A DNA stretch of 30,722 nucleotides from Candidatus Abyssobacteria bacterium SURF_5 (GCA_003598085.1 QZKU01000025.1:1-30722), one strand, 5' to 3'. Positions 18,032-26,606 are shown, counted from the first letter of the stretch. Made by a program: numbers and translations. The notes: generated by a model from the letters alone, not told the origin.

Positions 18032-18399
18032 TGAATAGAAGCCAGTCACAGAGTGGATTCACCTTGCTGGAAGTGATGGTTTCCGTCGCTATTATTGCGG
18101 CTGTTCTCGTCACGCTTCTCGGGACGCACCTGATGAGCCTCAACCTCGCTCACAAAAACCAGGAGCAGACGCTGGAGGCGACGCTCGCGAGGCAAAAAAT
18201 GGAGGAGGCCTTCACGACTCCGTATGATTCGCTTAACAATGATTCGGGCGATTTCGGTCCCGAATATCCGGAGCTCAACTGGGAGATTTTCGTCGAGGAA
18301 ACGAAGGTGGAAAATCTGAAAAACTTGAAAATAACGGTTTCCTCAGCGGAACGCACATTCGAGCTGCATACGGCCTTCTCGAAGGAGGCTGTCGAGTGA
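18031..18399 (+). CDS. gspI: minor pseudopilin GspI
   Basis: The 122-residue precursor has a leader MNRSQSQSG, a cleavage site before FTLLEVMVSVAII and a hydrophobic helix (10-30). The ARQKMEEAF segment (about 48-56) is typical of GspI, and the length matches the family. GspI nucleates the tip complex with GspJ and GspK. Its ATG shares one base with the gspH stop, and its end overlaps the gspJ start by 4 bp, so translation is coupled on both sides. No independent ribosome-binding site is visible. Confidence 0.92.
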   Translation: MNRSQSQSGFTLLEVMVSVAIIAAVLVTLLGTHLMSLNLAHKNQEQTLEATLARQKMEEAFTTPYDSLNNDSGDFGPEYPELNWEIFVEETKVENLKNLKITVSSAERTFELHTAFSKEAVE

Positions 18400-19268
18400 G
18401 AACCGGAACCCGAAACAGCGGATTCACGCTGATGGAAGTCCTTCTTGCGGTCACGATTCTGGCAATGATCTTCGGCATCGTCTTCGGCACGTTCTTCTAC
18501 ACCATCACCAATGCCGAAGAGCAGCAGGAACGCGCCGTAATTTATCACAAAGCCAACTTCCTCCTCAACGACATCACTCAAAACACGGCGTCCGCCTACG
18601 TTCCATTCGGCGGCCGGCTTGGCTCGGAGACATCTGCGGAAACGGGAGAAACGGTGGAAACGGAGGAGACAGAGCAGTCGATCTTTATGGGGACTCCGTC
18701 CGAGAACGAGGACACCCCCGTGGATTCGCTCGAGCTGTTCACGACGAATTCCCGTTTTTCAGCCCGTATGCTGGCCGGGGAGATCGCGCATGTCACATAT
18801 GGGCCGGCGGAACAGGATGTGGAGGATCTGCCTTATGCCGTCGACGAAAACAACCCCTATGCTCTTCAATGCACGGTGGCGCCCCTGCTGACGGAAACCG
18901 AGGATGGCGGAGGCGTCTTCCAATGGACCATGAACGTTCATTCGCTGAGGTTTGAGTATTTTGATGGAACTGAATGGCTGCCGGAATGGGTTTATGAAGA
19001 TGAGACCGCACTGCCTGCAGCCGTCAAGGTTACCCTCGAGATCGCCGATTCAAACGGCGAGCTTTTCCCGTTCTCCACAATCGCCCGCATTCCGGTGAAT
19101 TCCGTGCTTGAAGAGCCCGAGACCGCCTTCGAGGAACTCGAGGACGAGGAACAGGAAGAGCAGGAGGAAGATATTCTGGAAGACCAGGAAGAAGAGGAGA
19201 TCAATCCGCCTGCCGACGAAGGAGCGGAGGGCGACCAGGGGTCGTCGACACTCGAGACGCAGGAATGA
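18396..19268 (+). CDS. gspJ: minor pseudopilin GspJ with a long acidic C-terminal tail
   Basis: The start is GTG at 18396 with an excellent AAGGAGG seven bases upstream, inside the end of gspI. The 290-residue precursor has a 9-residue leader, a cleavage site before FTLMEVLLAVTIL, a membrane helix and a globular domain with RFEYFDGTEWLPEW (about 188-201), which is a GspJ feature. Residues 239-290 form a low-complexity tail in which 26 of 52 residues are Asp or Glu. GspJ homologues are usually around 190-240 residues, so this tail is an extension. It would lie in the periplasm at the pseudopilus tip. Confidence 0.9.
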   Translation: MRTGTRNSGFTLMEVLLAVTILAMIFGIVFGTFFYTITNAEEQQERAVIYHKANFLLNDITQNTASAYVPFGGRLGSETSAETGETVETEETEQSIFMGTPSENEDTPVDSLELFTTNSRFSARMLAGEIAHVTYGPAEQDVEDLPYAVDENNPYALQCTVAPLLTETEDGGGVFQWTMNVHSLRFEYFDGTEWLPEWVYEDETALPAAVKVTLEIADSNGELFPFSTIARIPVNSVLEEPETAFEELEDEEQEEQEEDILEDQEEEEINPPADEGAEGDQGSSTLETQE

Positions 19269-19328
19269 TGAGCGATATCTTTTGACGGTATGAGCCGGCA
19301 TCACCGAGGCCGACCGGGTTGACAGCAG

Positions 19329-20372
19329 ATGCGCAAATACTTCATAATGAATAATAAAAATTACCCGCACATGTACGCGCTCGGCGAACGTGGAATGGCT
19401 TTGTTGCTGACGCTGCTGGTCACGATCATCCTCACCGTTGTGGTACTGGAATTCAACTATCTGATCCGCGTGTATGCTACTCTGTCCGGCAATTTGGTGG
19501 ATGATCTTCAGGCGCAAGCGGCGGCGCGCGGAGGAATCGAAACGGCAAAAGCTCTTCTTCTGAACGATCTGAAGAACGACATGGACAAGAGCATCCGCGT
19601 TGATACGCTGGAGGAAGAGTGGGCGGAAGAAATCGATTTCACAACACCGGCTTCATCTGCGAAAACGAAAATTACCGATGAAATGTCCAAGCTGAATTTG
19701 AACCGCCTCATCAAAGGCACTCTCTCGGAAACAGCCATCGAAAGCAAGAACATCGAAATGGTTGAGAACATGAAGTACCTGTTCGAGCTTCTTGATCTCG
19801 ATCCGGGCCTGGTGGACTGCATCGTCGATTGGATTGACGAAAATGATCAGGAGGAGCCGCTGGGCGCGGAAGATTCTTATTATCAGTCGCTCGATCCGCC
19901 GCGATATTGCAAGAACGGCCCGCTGGACAGCGTCGAGGAACTCTTGCTGATCAAGGGGTTTGACGAAGAGATTCTTTTTGGCGATGATGAAAATCCGGGT
20001 CTCGCCGCATACGTGACGGTATTTGGGGATCCGAAGGGCCTGGTGAACATAAATACGGCCGACGAGGTGGTTTTATCCGCCGTTCTCAAAAGCGAAGCCG
20101 CAGGGTCGTCAGCTTTCGACTCGCGCCAGGATGATCCGTTTGAGACCGCCGCCGATCTGACGGCACGGCTGCCCGATATTGATCCTGCCAGGAAATTTGC
20201 GACCGGCAGCTCATATTTCCTCATCACTGCCACCGGCACAGTTCCCGCCGAGGGAGACCCGGTGCGGACGTTGAAAATCAAAACGCTCCTGAAGCGCTCG
20301 ATGCCGCAGGGGCTGGAAACAAGTGAAAACTATTTGCAGTTGGAAACTGCGTATTGGAAAGTGGAAAGATGA
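19329..20372 (+). CDS. gspK: tip pseudopilin GspK
   Basis: The 347-residue large minor pseudopilin caps the pseudopilus. The prepilin site is ERG/MALLLTLL with cleavage after Gly22. The fifth mature residue is Leu rather than Glu, as expected for GspK. A large alpha domain (about 60-290) contains DPGLVDCIVDWIDEND and NINTADEVVLSAVL, the helix-hairpin-helix-like region seen in GspK, and aspartate-rich segments that could bind calcium. The leader is long if the ATG at 19329 is used; ATGs at 19347 and 19371 are alternatives and none has a strong ribosome-binding site. It is separated from gspJ by 60 bp and overlaps gspL by 4 bp. Confidence 0.92.
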   Translation: MRKYFIMNNKNYPHMYALGERGMALLLTLLVTIILTVVVLEFNYLIRVYATLSGNLVDDLQAQAAARGGIETAKALLLNDLKNDMDKSIRVDTLEEEWAEEIDFTTPASSAKTKITDEMSKLNLNRLIKGTLSETAIESKNIEMVENMKYLFELLDLDPGLVDCIVDWIDENDQEEPLGAEDSYYQSLDPPRYCKNGPLDSVEELLLIKGFDEEILFGDDENPGLAAYVTVFGDPKGLVNINTADEVVLSAVLKSEAAGSSAFDSRQDDPFETAADLTARLPDIDPARKFATGSSYFLITATGTVPAEGDPVRTLKIKTLLKRSMPQGLETSENYLQLETAYWKVER

Positions 20373-21862
20373 TGTTCGAAACCAGAAGCATCGGCATAGA
20401 CATCAGGCCCGACTCGATAAAGATGGCTGTCGCCTCCCGGCACGGCGGGCGCACGAAAATCCTTGAACTCATAGAAAAGCAGGTTCCCGAGGTCACGGAT
20501 GAAGAGGGCAAAAAGCTTTTTGGAACCGTGATTCGGGAGGCCTTTGCCGAAAACGAATTGAACGGGGATACGTGCGTCGTTTCGCTGCCGGCGGCCTTTA
20601 CAATCAACAGGATACTGATCAGTCCGATCGCGGATGAGGGAAAAATCAGGCAAACGCTGAAATTCCAGATGGAGCCGCAGATACCATATCCCGTCGAGCA
20701 GGTGATTACGGATTTCATCCCCATCCGAAAGACGGGCGAAGGGACCGAAGTTCTCGCGATGGCGGTCACAAAAGAGATTTTGGCCGAACGCCTGAATATT
20801 ATGAAGAGCGCCCAGATCGACCCTCAAATCGTCACGGTCGACATTCTGGCGCTGAGCGACTTTTATCTGAACCCGTTCGACTTCTCGGATGACAAGCTCA
20901 CCGTCCTGCTGCGCCTGGGGTACGAGAACACGTTTCTCGGATTTTTCAGGGGACAGCGGCTTCTCGGTTTTCGCACGCTGGAAGGAATTTCGTTGTCCGA
21001 TGAACAGGCCGAGCAGAAAATGCTCAAGGAAATACAGCGCTCCCTGTTTACGTATCCGGCCGCGGAGGCGGCGAACAGCGAAATCGGAGTCGTCTGTGTC
21101 AGCGGAGCAAACGCGGAAAACTTCAGGAGTCTGTTGCAGAAGAAGCTGCCGGATATCCCCGTAAAAGTCGTTCTTTTCAATGAGAATTCCGTCGCCGAGA
21201 TTCCCCCGTATCTGCTGGCCGGCTCAGAGGAATTTCAGCTTGCGATCGCCCTTGCGCACGCTGGACTGGGAACCGGCGGCAACAAAATCAATTTCCGGCG
21301 CGAAGAATACGCGCCGGCGTCCCTCCTTTCGCGCGTAAAGCCGAACCTGCTGTTCAGCACGGGAATCCTCATTATCGCCCTGGTCGCGTGGCTGATAAAC
21401 GTGTGGACGTCCAACAGCTATAACGAGCGCCAACTGGAATATCTCAATCAGGAGATGGTGAAGACGTTTGCAGATACGCTGCCAGATGTTAAATCACCGG
21501 AAAGCGTGCAGCGGAAAATACGGGAGGAGCAGGAAAATTTCAGGTTGCTGAGAAATTACTCGTCCCGCTATGTGGCGCCGCTGGATGTACTTTCCGAGCT
21601 AACGGTAAACATTGCGGAAGGACAGGCGGTCACGTTAAACGACCTTTCGATTTCGGACAACACGTTGCGGATGACCGGCGAAGTCGGCTCATTCGACGAC
21701 ATCAACATATTTAAGAGCAAACTCGATAATTCTCCCCTGCTTGCCGAGGTGAAGATCGAGTCGGCCACAAAAGCGGAGAAGTCGAACAAGATCACGTTCC
21801 GCATCAGGGCGGATATCCAGAGGCGCGCCGCCGCGGCCCAATTACAAGGGGGTGCGGTATGA
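20369..21862 (+). CDS. gspL: type II secretion protein GspL (PilM-PilN-like)
   Basis: This is a 497-residue bitopic inner-membrane protein. The cytoplasmic part (about 1-310) is an actin-like ASKHA domain close to PilM: SIGIDIRPDSIKMAV at the start, VVSLPAAFTINRIL, then KFQMEPQIPYPVEQV. A membrane helix lies near 326-347, followed by a coiled-coil segment and a ferredoxin-like periplasmic domain (about 400-480), which corresponds to PilN. GspL recruits GspE to the membrane and pairs with GspM. The ATG at 20369 overlaps the gspK stop (ATGA); an in-frame TTG at 20354 is less likely. It ends with a 4-bp overlap with gspM. Confidence 0.9.
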   Translation: MMFETRSIGIDIRPDSIKMAVASRHGGRTKILELIEKQVPEVTDEEGKKLFGTVIREAFAENELNGDTCVVSLPAAFTINRILISPIADEGKIRQTLKFQMEPQIPYPVEQVITDFIPIRKTGEGTEVLAMAVTKEILAERLNIMKSAQIDPQIVTVDILALSDFYLNPFDFSDDKLTVLLRLGYENTFLGFFRGQRLLGFRTLEGISLSDEQAEQKMLKEIQRSLFTYPAAEAANSEIGVVCVSGANAENFRSLLQKKLPDIPVKVVLFNENSVAEIPPYLLAGSEEFQLAIALAHAGLGTGGNKINFRREEYAPASLLSRVKPNLLFSTGILIIALVAWLINVWTSNSYNERQLEYLNQEMVKTFADTLPDVKSPESVQRKIREEQENFRLLRNYSSRYVAPLDVLSELTVNIAEGQAVTLNDLSISDNTLRMTGEVGSFDDINIFKSKLDNSPLLAEVKIESATKAEKSNKITFRIRADIQRRAAAAQLQGGAV

Positions 21863-22383
21863 TCGAGTTGAAGAAGAGGGAAAAGAAGATAATCGCGGCT
21901 TGCCTCGCTATCGCCGCCATCATCATCATTCAGGTAGCGGTCATCTCCCCCGCTCTGGCGAAGCGAAGGAAGCTTGATGAGGGTATCAAGCAGGCTCGCG
22001 TGCAGAGTGCGGAGCTCAAGGTGCTCAAACAGCAGTACGATCAGATACTGAAGGAGAAGGAAAAGATAAACAGGAGGGTCCAGAACCGGCCGCGCAATTT
22101 TACGCTTTTTTCGTTTCTCGACCAGACGGCCAGCCGGCTGAACCTGAAGAATAATCTGGCAGCGATGAAGCCGTCGCGGCAAACGCTCAGCAAGAACTTC
22201 GTCGAGGACATGGTCGAGGTGAGGCTGGAGGGCATTTCCCTCGAGAATCTGGTGGCTTACCTGTACGAGATCGAACGCACCGGCGCCGCCGTCGTGATCT
22301 CCAGCATTCGAATTCAGCCGGAATCGCGCTTGGGCGGCGGATTGAACGTTTCCATGATGGTAACTTCCCTCGGGCCTGCGTAA
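21859..22383 (+). CDS. gspM: type II secretion protein GspM (PilO-like)
   Basis: The 174-residue protein has a short basic cytoplasmic N terminus, one membrane helix (about 10-34), a coiled coil (about 36-75) and a small ferredoxin-like periplasmic domain with EVRLEGISLENLVAYLYEIE (about 118-137). This layout matches GspM and PilO, which stabilise GspL/PilN. The ATG overlaps the gspL stop by 4 bp and follows GGGGG. It is the last gene of the gspC-M run; a separate promoter follows. Confidence 0.88.
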   Translation: MIELKKREKKIIAACLAIAAIIIIQVAVISPALAKRRKLDEGIKQARVQSAELKVLKQQYDQILKEKEKINRRVQNRPRNFTLFSFLDQTASRLNLKNNLAAMKPSRQTLSKNFVEDMVEVRLEGISLENLVAYLYEIERTGAAVVISSIRIQPESRLGGGLNVSMMVTSLGPA

Positions 22384-22424
22384 TAAATGCCCCGCCTCAA
22401 CAGGAAATTAAGAGGGTTGATTCC

Positions 22425-22453
22425 TTGACATCGTTTTCGGGCTGCGCTATAAT
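22425..22453 (+). promoter_or_regulatory. perfect-consensus sigma-70 promoter
   Basis: TTGACA (22425-22430) and TATAAT (22448-22453) are separated by exactly 17 bp, matching all 12 consensus positions. Transcription would begin near 22460, followed by AAAGGGGG and a GTG start at 22480. It sits in the 96-bp gap after gspM and should express the two downstream ATPases strongly and independently of the gspC promoter. Confidence 0.88.
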
Positions 22454-22479
22454 TTTATCACGATAAAGGGGGTGAACCG

Positions 22480-24273
22480 GTGGCTGTTGTTGAAAGCAGT
22501 AAGTCACTGGGCCAGATTCTGTTGGCCCAAGGCGCCATCACGCAGGAGCAACTCCAGGACGCCCTGAAGCGCCAGCAGACCAGGGCCAGCGGCAAGCGGC
22601 TTGGAGATGTCCTCGTCAGTTTCGGTTACGTAACTCCTCAACATCTGGCCGAAGCCCTCGCCACTCAGTTGAATCTCCCTCTGGTCAACCTTTCGAACCT
22701 CGAAATCTCGCAGGACCTGATCGACTTCGTCCAATCTTCCATCGCAAAAATCTACCAGGTCATCCCGGTCAGGAAGGAAGGCAGAACGCTTTATGTCGCG
22801 ATGGCCGACCCGACCAATCTGGGTGTGGTTGACAACCTGCGCCTGCTGCTCGAGTGCGATATCAGCCCCGTTATCGCCACACAGGAAACCATCAAAGAAG
22901 CGATTCGCAAATATTATGGTCTCGAAGAGGTGACCGTCGACACGATGCTTTCACAGGTCAGCGGCGACAGCCTCAGCACGGTCAGCAGTCTCAGCGTCAG
23001 CAGCCTCAGCGTAGAAAGCATCGAATTCGACGGCTCTCTCGTGGAGGGCGGCGACGACGAAGAGAGCGACGAGGGGCCCGTAATCAAACTGGTCACGCTG
23101 CTTATTCTCGAAGCGTTCCGGCACCGCGCGAGCGACATCCACATCGAGCCGTTCGAGCGGGAACTCAAAGTGAGGTACCGAATTGACGGCGTGCTTCACG
23201 AGGTGAACCCGCCGCCCAAGGCGCTGCAGAACGCCATCCTTTCGCGTTTGAAAATCATGGCCGGCATGGACATCTCCGAAAAAAGGATACCGCAGGACGG
23301 CCGCATCAAGCTGCAGCTCATGGGAAAGGACATCGACCTTCGCGCCTCGGCGCTGCCCGCCATTTACGGCGAGAGTTTCGTGCTCCGAATTCTCGACAAG
23401 AGCAGCCTCGCATTGGACTTGCGCGATCTCGGATATGCGTCTGACACGCTCAGAAGCTGGCAGGGTCTGCTGCACATCCCGACAGGAATCGTGCTGGTAA
23501 CCGGCCCGACCGGTTCGGGTAAGACAACGACGCTCTACGCTTCGCTCAATACGATTAACACGCCCGAGCGCAAGATCATCACCATTGAGAACCCGGTCGA
23601 GTACGTGCTTTCCGGAATCAATCAGGTGCAGATCGAAGAGGAAATCGGGCTTACCTTTGCCGCAGGTCTGCGTTCCATCCTGCGCCAATCGCCGGACATT
23701 GTGATGGTCGGTGAGATTCGCGACGGCGAGACTGCGGAAATCGCTATCAGGGCGTCGCTCACCGGTCACCTGGTTTTCAGCACGCTGCATACCAACGATT
23801 CCGCGGGCGCGCTGAACCGCTTGATCGATATGGGCATCAAACCCTTCCTGGTTTCATCGGCCGTTCAGGCGATTTCGGCCCAGCGACTTGTCCGCAAGAT
23901 CTGCAAGAGTTGCAAGACCGAAGAGCACCCGAGCGAAGAGAAGCTGCGTCACGTGGGCCTCGACCCCCAGGAAGTGAGCGATATCACCTTCTATAAGGGC
24001 GCCGGCTGTGAAAGCTGCAATCGGACCGGCTACCACGGCCGGACCACGGTCCTTGAGCTCCTCATTATGAATGAAAAGATCCGCGATATGGTCCTCGCGC
24101 ACGCTCCCACCGTCGATTTGAAGAACCAGGCGCGCCGGATGGGAATGAGGACGCTTCGTGACGACGCCTGGCTGAAAGTATTCGCCGGAGTCACTACGAT
24201 TGACGAAGCTGTGATGATCACGCAGCAGGACGACCTGCTGCCCGGCTTGAAACTGGTGAAGAGCGTATCGTAA
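22480..24273 (+). CDS. GspE/PilB-family assembly ATPase (second paralogue)
   Basis: The 597-residue hexameric secretion or pilus ATPase begins at GTG with AAAGGGGG upstream. Its MshEN-type N-terminal domain has two LG-x2-L-type motif units (KSLGQILLAQG and KRLGDVLVSFG). Only the second keeps the Arg seen in c-di-GMP-binding relatives. A serine-rich, then acidic linker (about 154-202) leads to the catalytic domains: RASDIHIEP, Walker A GPTGSGKT with Lys348, Walker B DIVMVGEIRD, STLHTND and an intact tetracysteine (Cys475, Cys478, Cys510, Cys513). All catalytic features are present, so it should be active. It could be a PilB for a type IV pilus whose other genes are elsewhere, or an alternative motor for the same secretion system. 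It is 29 nt ahead of a third paralogue. Confidence 0.93.
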   Translation: MAVVESSKSLGQILLAQGAITQEQLQDALKRQQTRASGKRLGDVLVSFGYVTPQHLAEALATQLNLPLVNLSNLEISQDLIDFVQSSIAKIYQVIPVRKEGRTLYVAMADPTNLGVVDNLRLLLECDISPVIATQETIKEAIRKYYGLEEVTVDTMLSQVSGDSLSTVSSLSVSSLSVESIEFDGSLVEGGDDEESDEGPVIKLVTLLILEAFRHRASDIHIEPFERELKVRYRIDGVLHEVNPPPKALQNAILSRLKIMAGMDISEKRIPQDGRIKLQLMGKDIDLRASALPAIYGESFVLRILDKSSLALDLRDLGYASDTLRSWQGLLHIPTGIVLVTGPTGSGKTTTLYASLNTINTPERKIITIENPVEYVLSGINQVQIEEEIGLTFAAGLRSILRQSPDIVMVGEIRDGETAEIAIRASLTGHLVFSTLHTNDSAGALNRLIDMGIKPFLVSSAVQAISAQRLVRKICKSCKTEEHPSEEKLRHVGLDPQEVSDITFYKGAGCESCNRTGYHGRTTVLELLIMNEKIRDMVLAHAPTVDLKNQARRMGMRTLRDDAWLKVFAGVTTIDEAVMITQQDDLLPGLKLVKSVS

Positions 24274-24302
24274 ACCCAGCGAAAACAGGAGAATGATCAG
24301 CA

Positions 24303-26027
24303 TTGACATTGGGTACTCGAAACCTCGGTGAGATCCTGCTGGAAAACGGCGTTATCACCGCCGCCCAGCTTGAAGAAGCCCTCGAAAAACAGCGAGCTAA
24401 CCGGGAGTTCCTTGGGCGCACCCTCGTCAGCCTGGGCTATGCGAAAGAACAGGATATCGTTAACGCCCTCGGGATTCAACAAGGCATGGAGCAGGTAGCC
24501 CTCGGTCAGGTTGCTATCGACCCGGAAGTGCTCCACCTGGTGACGCCCGATATCGCGCAGTTCTACAACATCATTCCCATACGAAAAACCGATAACGTGC
24601 TGACGATCGCAATGGCCGACCCGCTCGCCATCAACACGATCGACGATCTGAAAGTCATCATCGGCTGCGAGATCGAGGGAGCGGTAAGCAGCCAGAGCGA
24701 AATCGCTGCCGCCATTGAAAGACATTACGGCTATCAGAAGGAGTCGGCGGCGGCGCTCATCGATGAACTGTTCGCGGACGTCGAGAAAGTAATGGAGGAC
24801 CCCAACAAGGTCACGCGCGAGAAAATCGCGGACGCCAATAACCTCATTGCGCTTGCGCACGAGGCGCCTGTCATCAAGCTGATCAACCTGGTTATCCTTC
24901 AGGCGATTCAAAGTCGCGCATCGGACCTGCACTTCGAGCCGTTTGAAGAAGATTACCAGGTGCGCCAACGCGTTGACGGTGTGTTATATAACATTGCGAC
25001 GCCCCCGAAACATCTGGCGCTGGCTGTAAGCTCGCGCCTGAAAGTCATGGCAAACCTCGACATCGCAGAGCGGCGGCTTCCCCAGGACGGTCGTATCCAA
25101 TTATCGCTTGGCGGAAAAGATATCGACCTCCGCATTTCGTTCCTGCCGACGATGTTCGGAGAGAGCATCGTTATCCGTATCCTGGACAAGAGCGCCGTCA
25201 TGATCTCGCTCGACGGACTCGGCCTCGAAAAAGATCAGCATGATATCATCCAGGACCTCATTCAACGGCCAAACGGAATCATCCTCGTTACCGGCCCAAC
25301 CGGGTCCGGAAAAACGACCACCCTTTACGCCTGTCTGAATGAACTGAACGATCCCCAGTGGAAGATCATCACAACGGAAGACCCGGTCGAATACCAGGTG
25401 AATGGGATTGTCCAGGTCAATATCAATGAAAAAGTCGGACTCACTTTCGCCAAGTGCCTGCGATCCATTCTGCGCCAGGACCCGGATATCTGCATGGTCG
25501 GCGAAATCCGCGACGTGGAAACGGCCGCGCTCGCCATCGAAGCGTCGCTGACCGGACACCTTGTCTTCAGCACGCTTCACACGAATGATGCGCCAAGCAC
25601 AGTCACCCGTATGATCGACATGGACGTTGAACCGTTCCTATTGACATCCACCATTGAGGCTGTTGTCGCCCAGCGGCTCGTCCGAAAACTCTGCATGTTC
25701 TGCCGCGAAGCATACGATCCGCCCGATGAGGAACTTCGGACGGTCGGGTTGACCCGCGATCAGATCAAGGACACAAAAATCTACCGCTCTCGCGGGTGTA
25801 AAGAGTGCTCACACGTCGGCTACAAGGGCAGAACCGGCATCTACGAGCTCATGACGCTCAATGACGAGGTTCGCGACCTGATCCTCAAACGCAGCGCCAC
25901 CGGCGAAATCCGCGACGCCGCTGTCCGGAACGGCATGCACACCCTCCGCGAAGCCGGAATAAGGAAAATACTCGCCGGCATAACAACAATTGAAGAAGTA
26001 TTAGGCGAAACCATGGGGTACGGTTAA
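24303..26027 (+). CDS. GspE/PilB-family assembly ATPase (third paralogue)
   Basis: The 574-residue ATPase starts at TTG 24303 with AGGAG eleven bases upstream. An ATG at 24293 is nearer to that site but out of frame and only one base from it. The MshEN-like N terminus (RNLGEILLENG and EFLGRTLVSLG) lacks Arg in both motif units. Catalytic features are complete: RASDLHFEP, Walker A GPTGSGKT with Lys337, Walker B DICMVGEIRD, STLHTND, and tetracysteine Cys464, Cys467, Cys499, Cys502. The C terminus ends ITTIEEVLGETMGYG, the normal family end. It is co-transcribed with the second paralogue. No pilT-like retraction motor or pilC follows. Family assignment is certain; the partner system is not. Confidence 0.93.
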   Translation: MTLGTRNLGEILLENGVITAAQLEEALEKQRANREFLGRTLVSLGYAKEQDIVNALGIQQGMEQVALGQVAIDPEVLHLVTPDIAQFYNIIPIRKTDNVLTIAMADPLAINTIDDLKVIIGCEIEGAVSSQSEIAAAIERHYGYQKESAAALIDELFADVEKVMEDPNKVTREKIADANNLIALAHEAPVIKLINLVILQAIQSRASDLHFEPFEEDYQVRQRVDGVLYNIATPPKHLALAVSSRLKVMANLDIAERRLPQDGRIQLSLGGKDIDLRISFLPTMFGESIVIRILDKSAVMISLDGLGLEKDQHDIIQDLIQRPNGIILVTGPTGSGKTTTLYACLNELNDPQWKIITTEDPVEYQVNGIVQVNINEKVGLTFAKCLRSILRQDPDICMVGEIRDVETAALAIEASLTGHLVFSTLHTNDAPSTVTRMIDMDVEPFLLTSTIEAVVAQRLVRKLCMFCREAYDPPDEELRTVGLTRDQIKDTKIYRSRGCKECSHVGYKGRTGIYELMTLNDEVRDLILKRSATGEIRDAAVRNGMHTLREAGIRKILAGITTIEEVLGETMGYG

Positions 26028-26080
26028 TTTTCTTCCCTGTTGCTATTCTCTGAACTCATCCAGCGTATCATTCAAACTCT

Positions 26081-26329
26081 TTATTCTTCCTCCCAAAACT
26101 CCGCCTTGACGGTCGCCCTGCAGACTTTCCCCTGAGATATCGCGCAAGCGTCGGCCATTTGTTCTGCAAAGACGATGCTGAGGTGCTGCTTTGCCTCCTG
26201 CCGGGTAGCCCTCCGAGAGGCGGTCAGGTGGAACGAAATGGGACACATTATCCGCAAAAAGCTTCCTTTTTCAATGGGCTGAACGTTCGTTTCATCGATT
26301 TCGGAGACGTGCGCGTGCCGTTTCGTCAC
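26081..26329 (-). CDS. doubtful small open frame
   Basis: A minus-strand frame opens at GTG 26329 (or TTG 26410) and would encode 82 (or 109) residues ending AEFWEEE. Third-position GC is moderately high, as in real genes here, and the product has a helical, charged C-terminal half. I do not recognise it, the GTG has no clear ribosome-binding site, and it overlaps the DnaA-box-like cluster. It is listed only because it is the best coding candidate in the gap. Confidence 0.2.
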   Translation of the reverse strand: MTKRHAHVSEIDETNVQPIEKGSFLRIMCPISFHLTASRRATRQEAKQHLSIVFAEQMADACAISQGKVCRATVKAEFWEEE

Positions 26330-26451
26330 ATTCCGACACTGTGGATAACCTTGTTGATTAAACCGGAGACCTCTGTTGAGAAATAAAACTAACTTTTTGA
26401 CCTCAAACAAGTTGTGGATGATATTTTCGATGTTGATAATTTTGTGGAAAA
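26248..26451. promoter_or_regulatory. cluster of DnaA-box-like 9-mers
   Basis: One perfect DnaA box, TGTGGATAA (complement of TTATCCACA), is at 26340-26348. Three sites with one mismatch flank it: TTATCCGCA at 26248-26256, TGTGGATGA at 26413-26421 and TGTGGAAAA at 26443-26451. The interval 26376-26455 is AT-rich. Such clusters occur at replication origins and in DnaA-regulated promoters. No dnaA, dnaN or gyr gene is nearby, so an origin is only a possibility. Confidence 0.3.
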
Positions 26452-26606
26452 CATCTGCAGAACCGGGGTTGATCGCGTGGAACGACCGTTCAGCATGGCT
26501 GCCCTCCGCAGCTCGTCGTGCACAGTCTGCAAATGGGCCCAGCTTTATATCGAGGATCCATAACGGCGGGCGACGCGCAGGTGAGATTTCTTGCCGGCTT
26601 TTCGTC

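Noticed and set aside
22980-23020. Tandem repeats as a CRISPR or satellite array
   Set aside because: The repeats are in frame within the serine-rich linker of an intact ATPase gene and have no spacers.
24293-24331. ATG at 24293 as the real start of the third ATPase
   Set aside because: It is out of frame with the ATPase and stops after 12 codons; it also lies only one base from the AGGAG.
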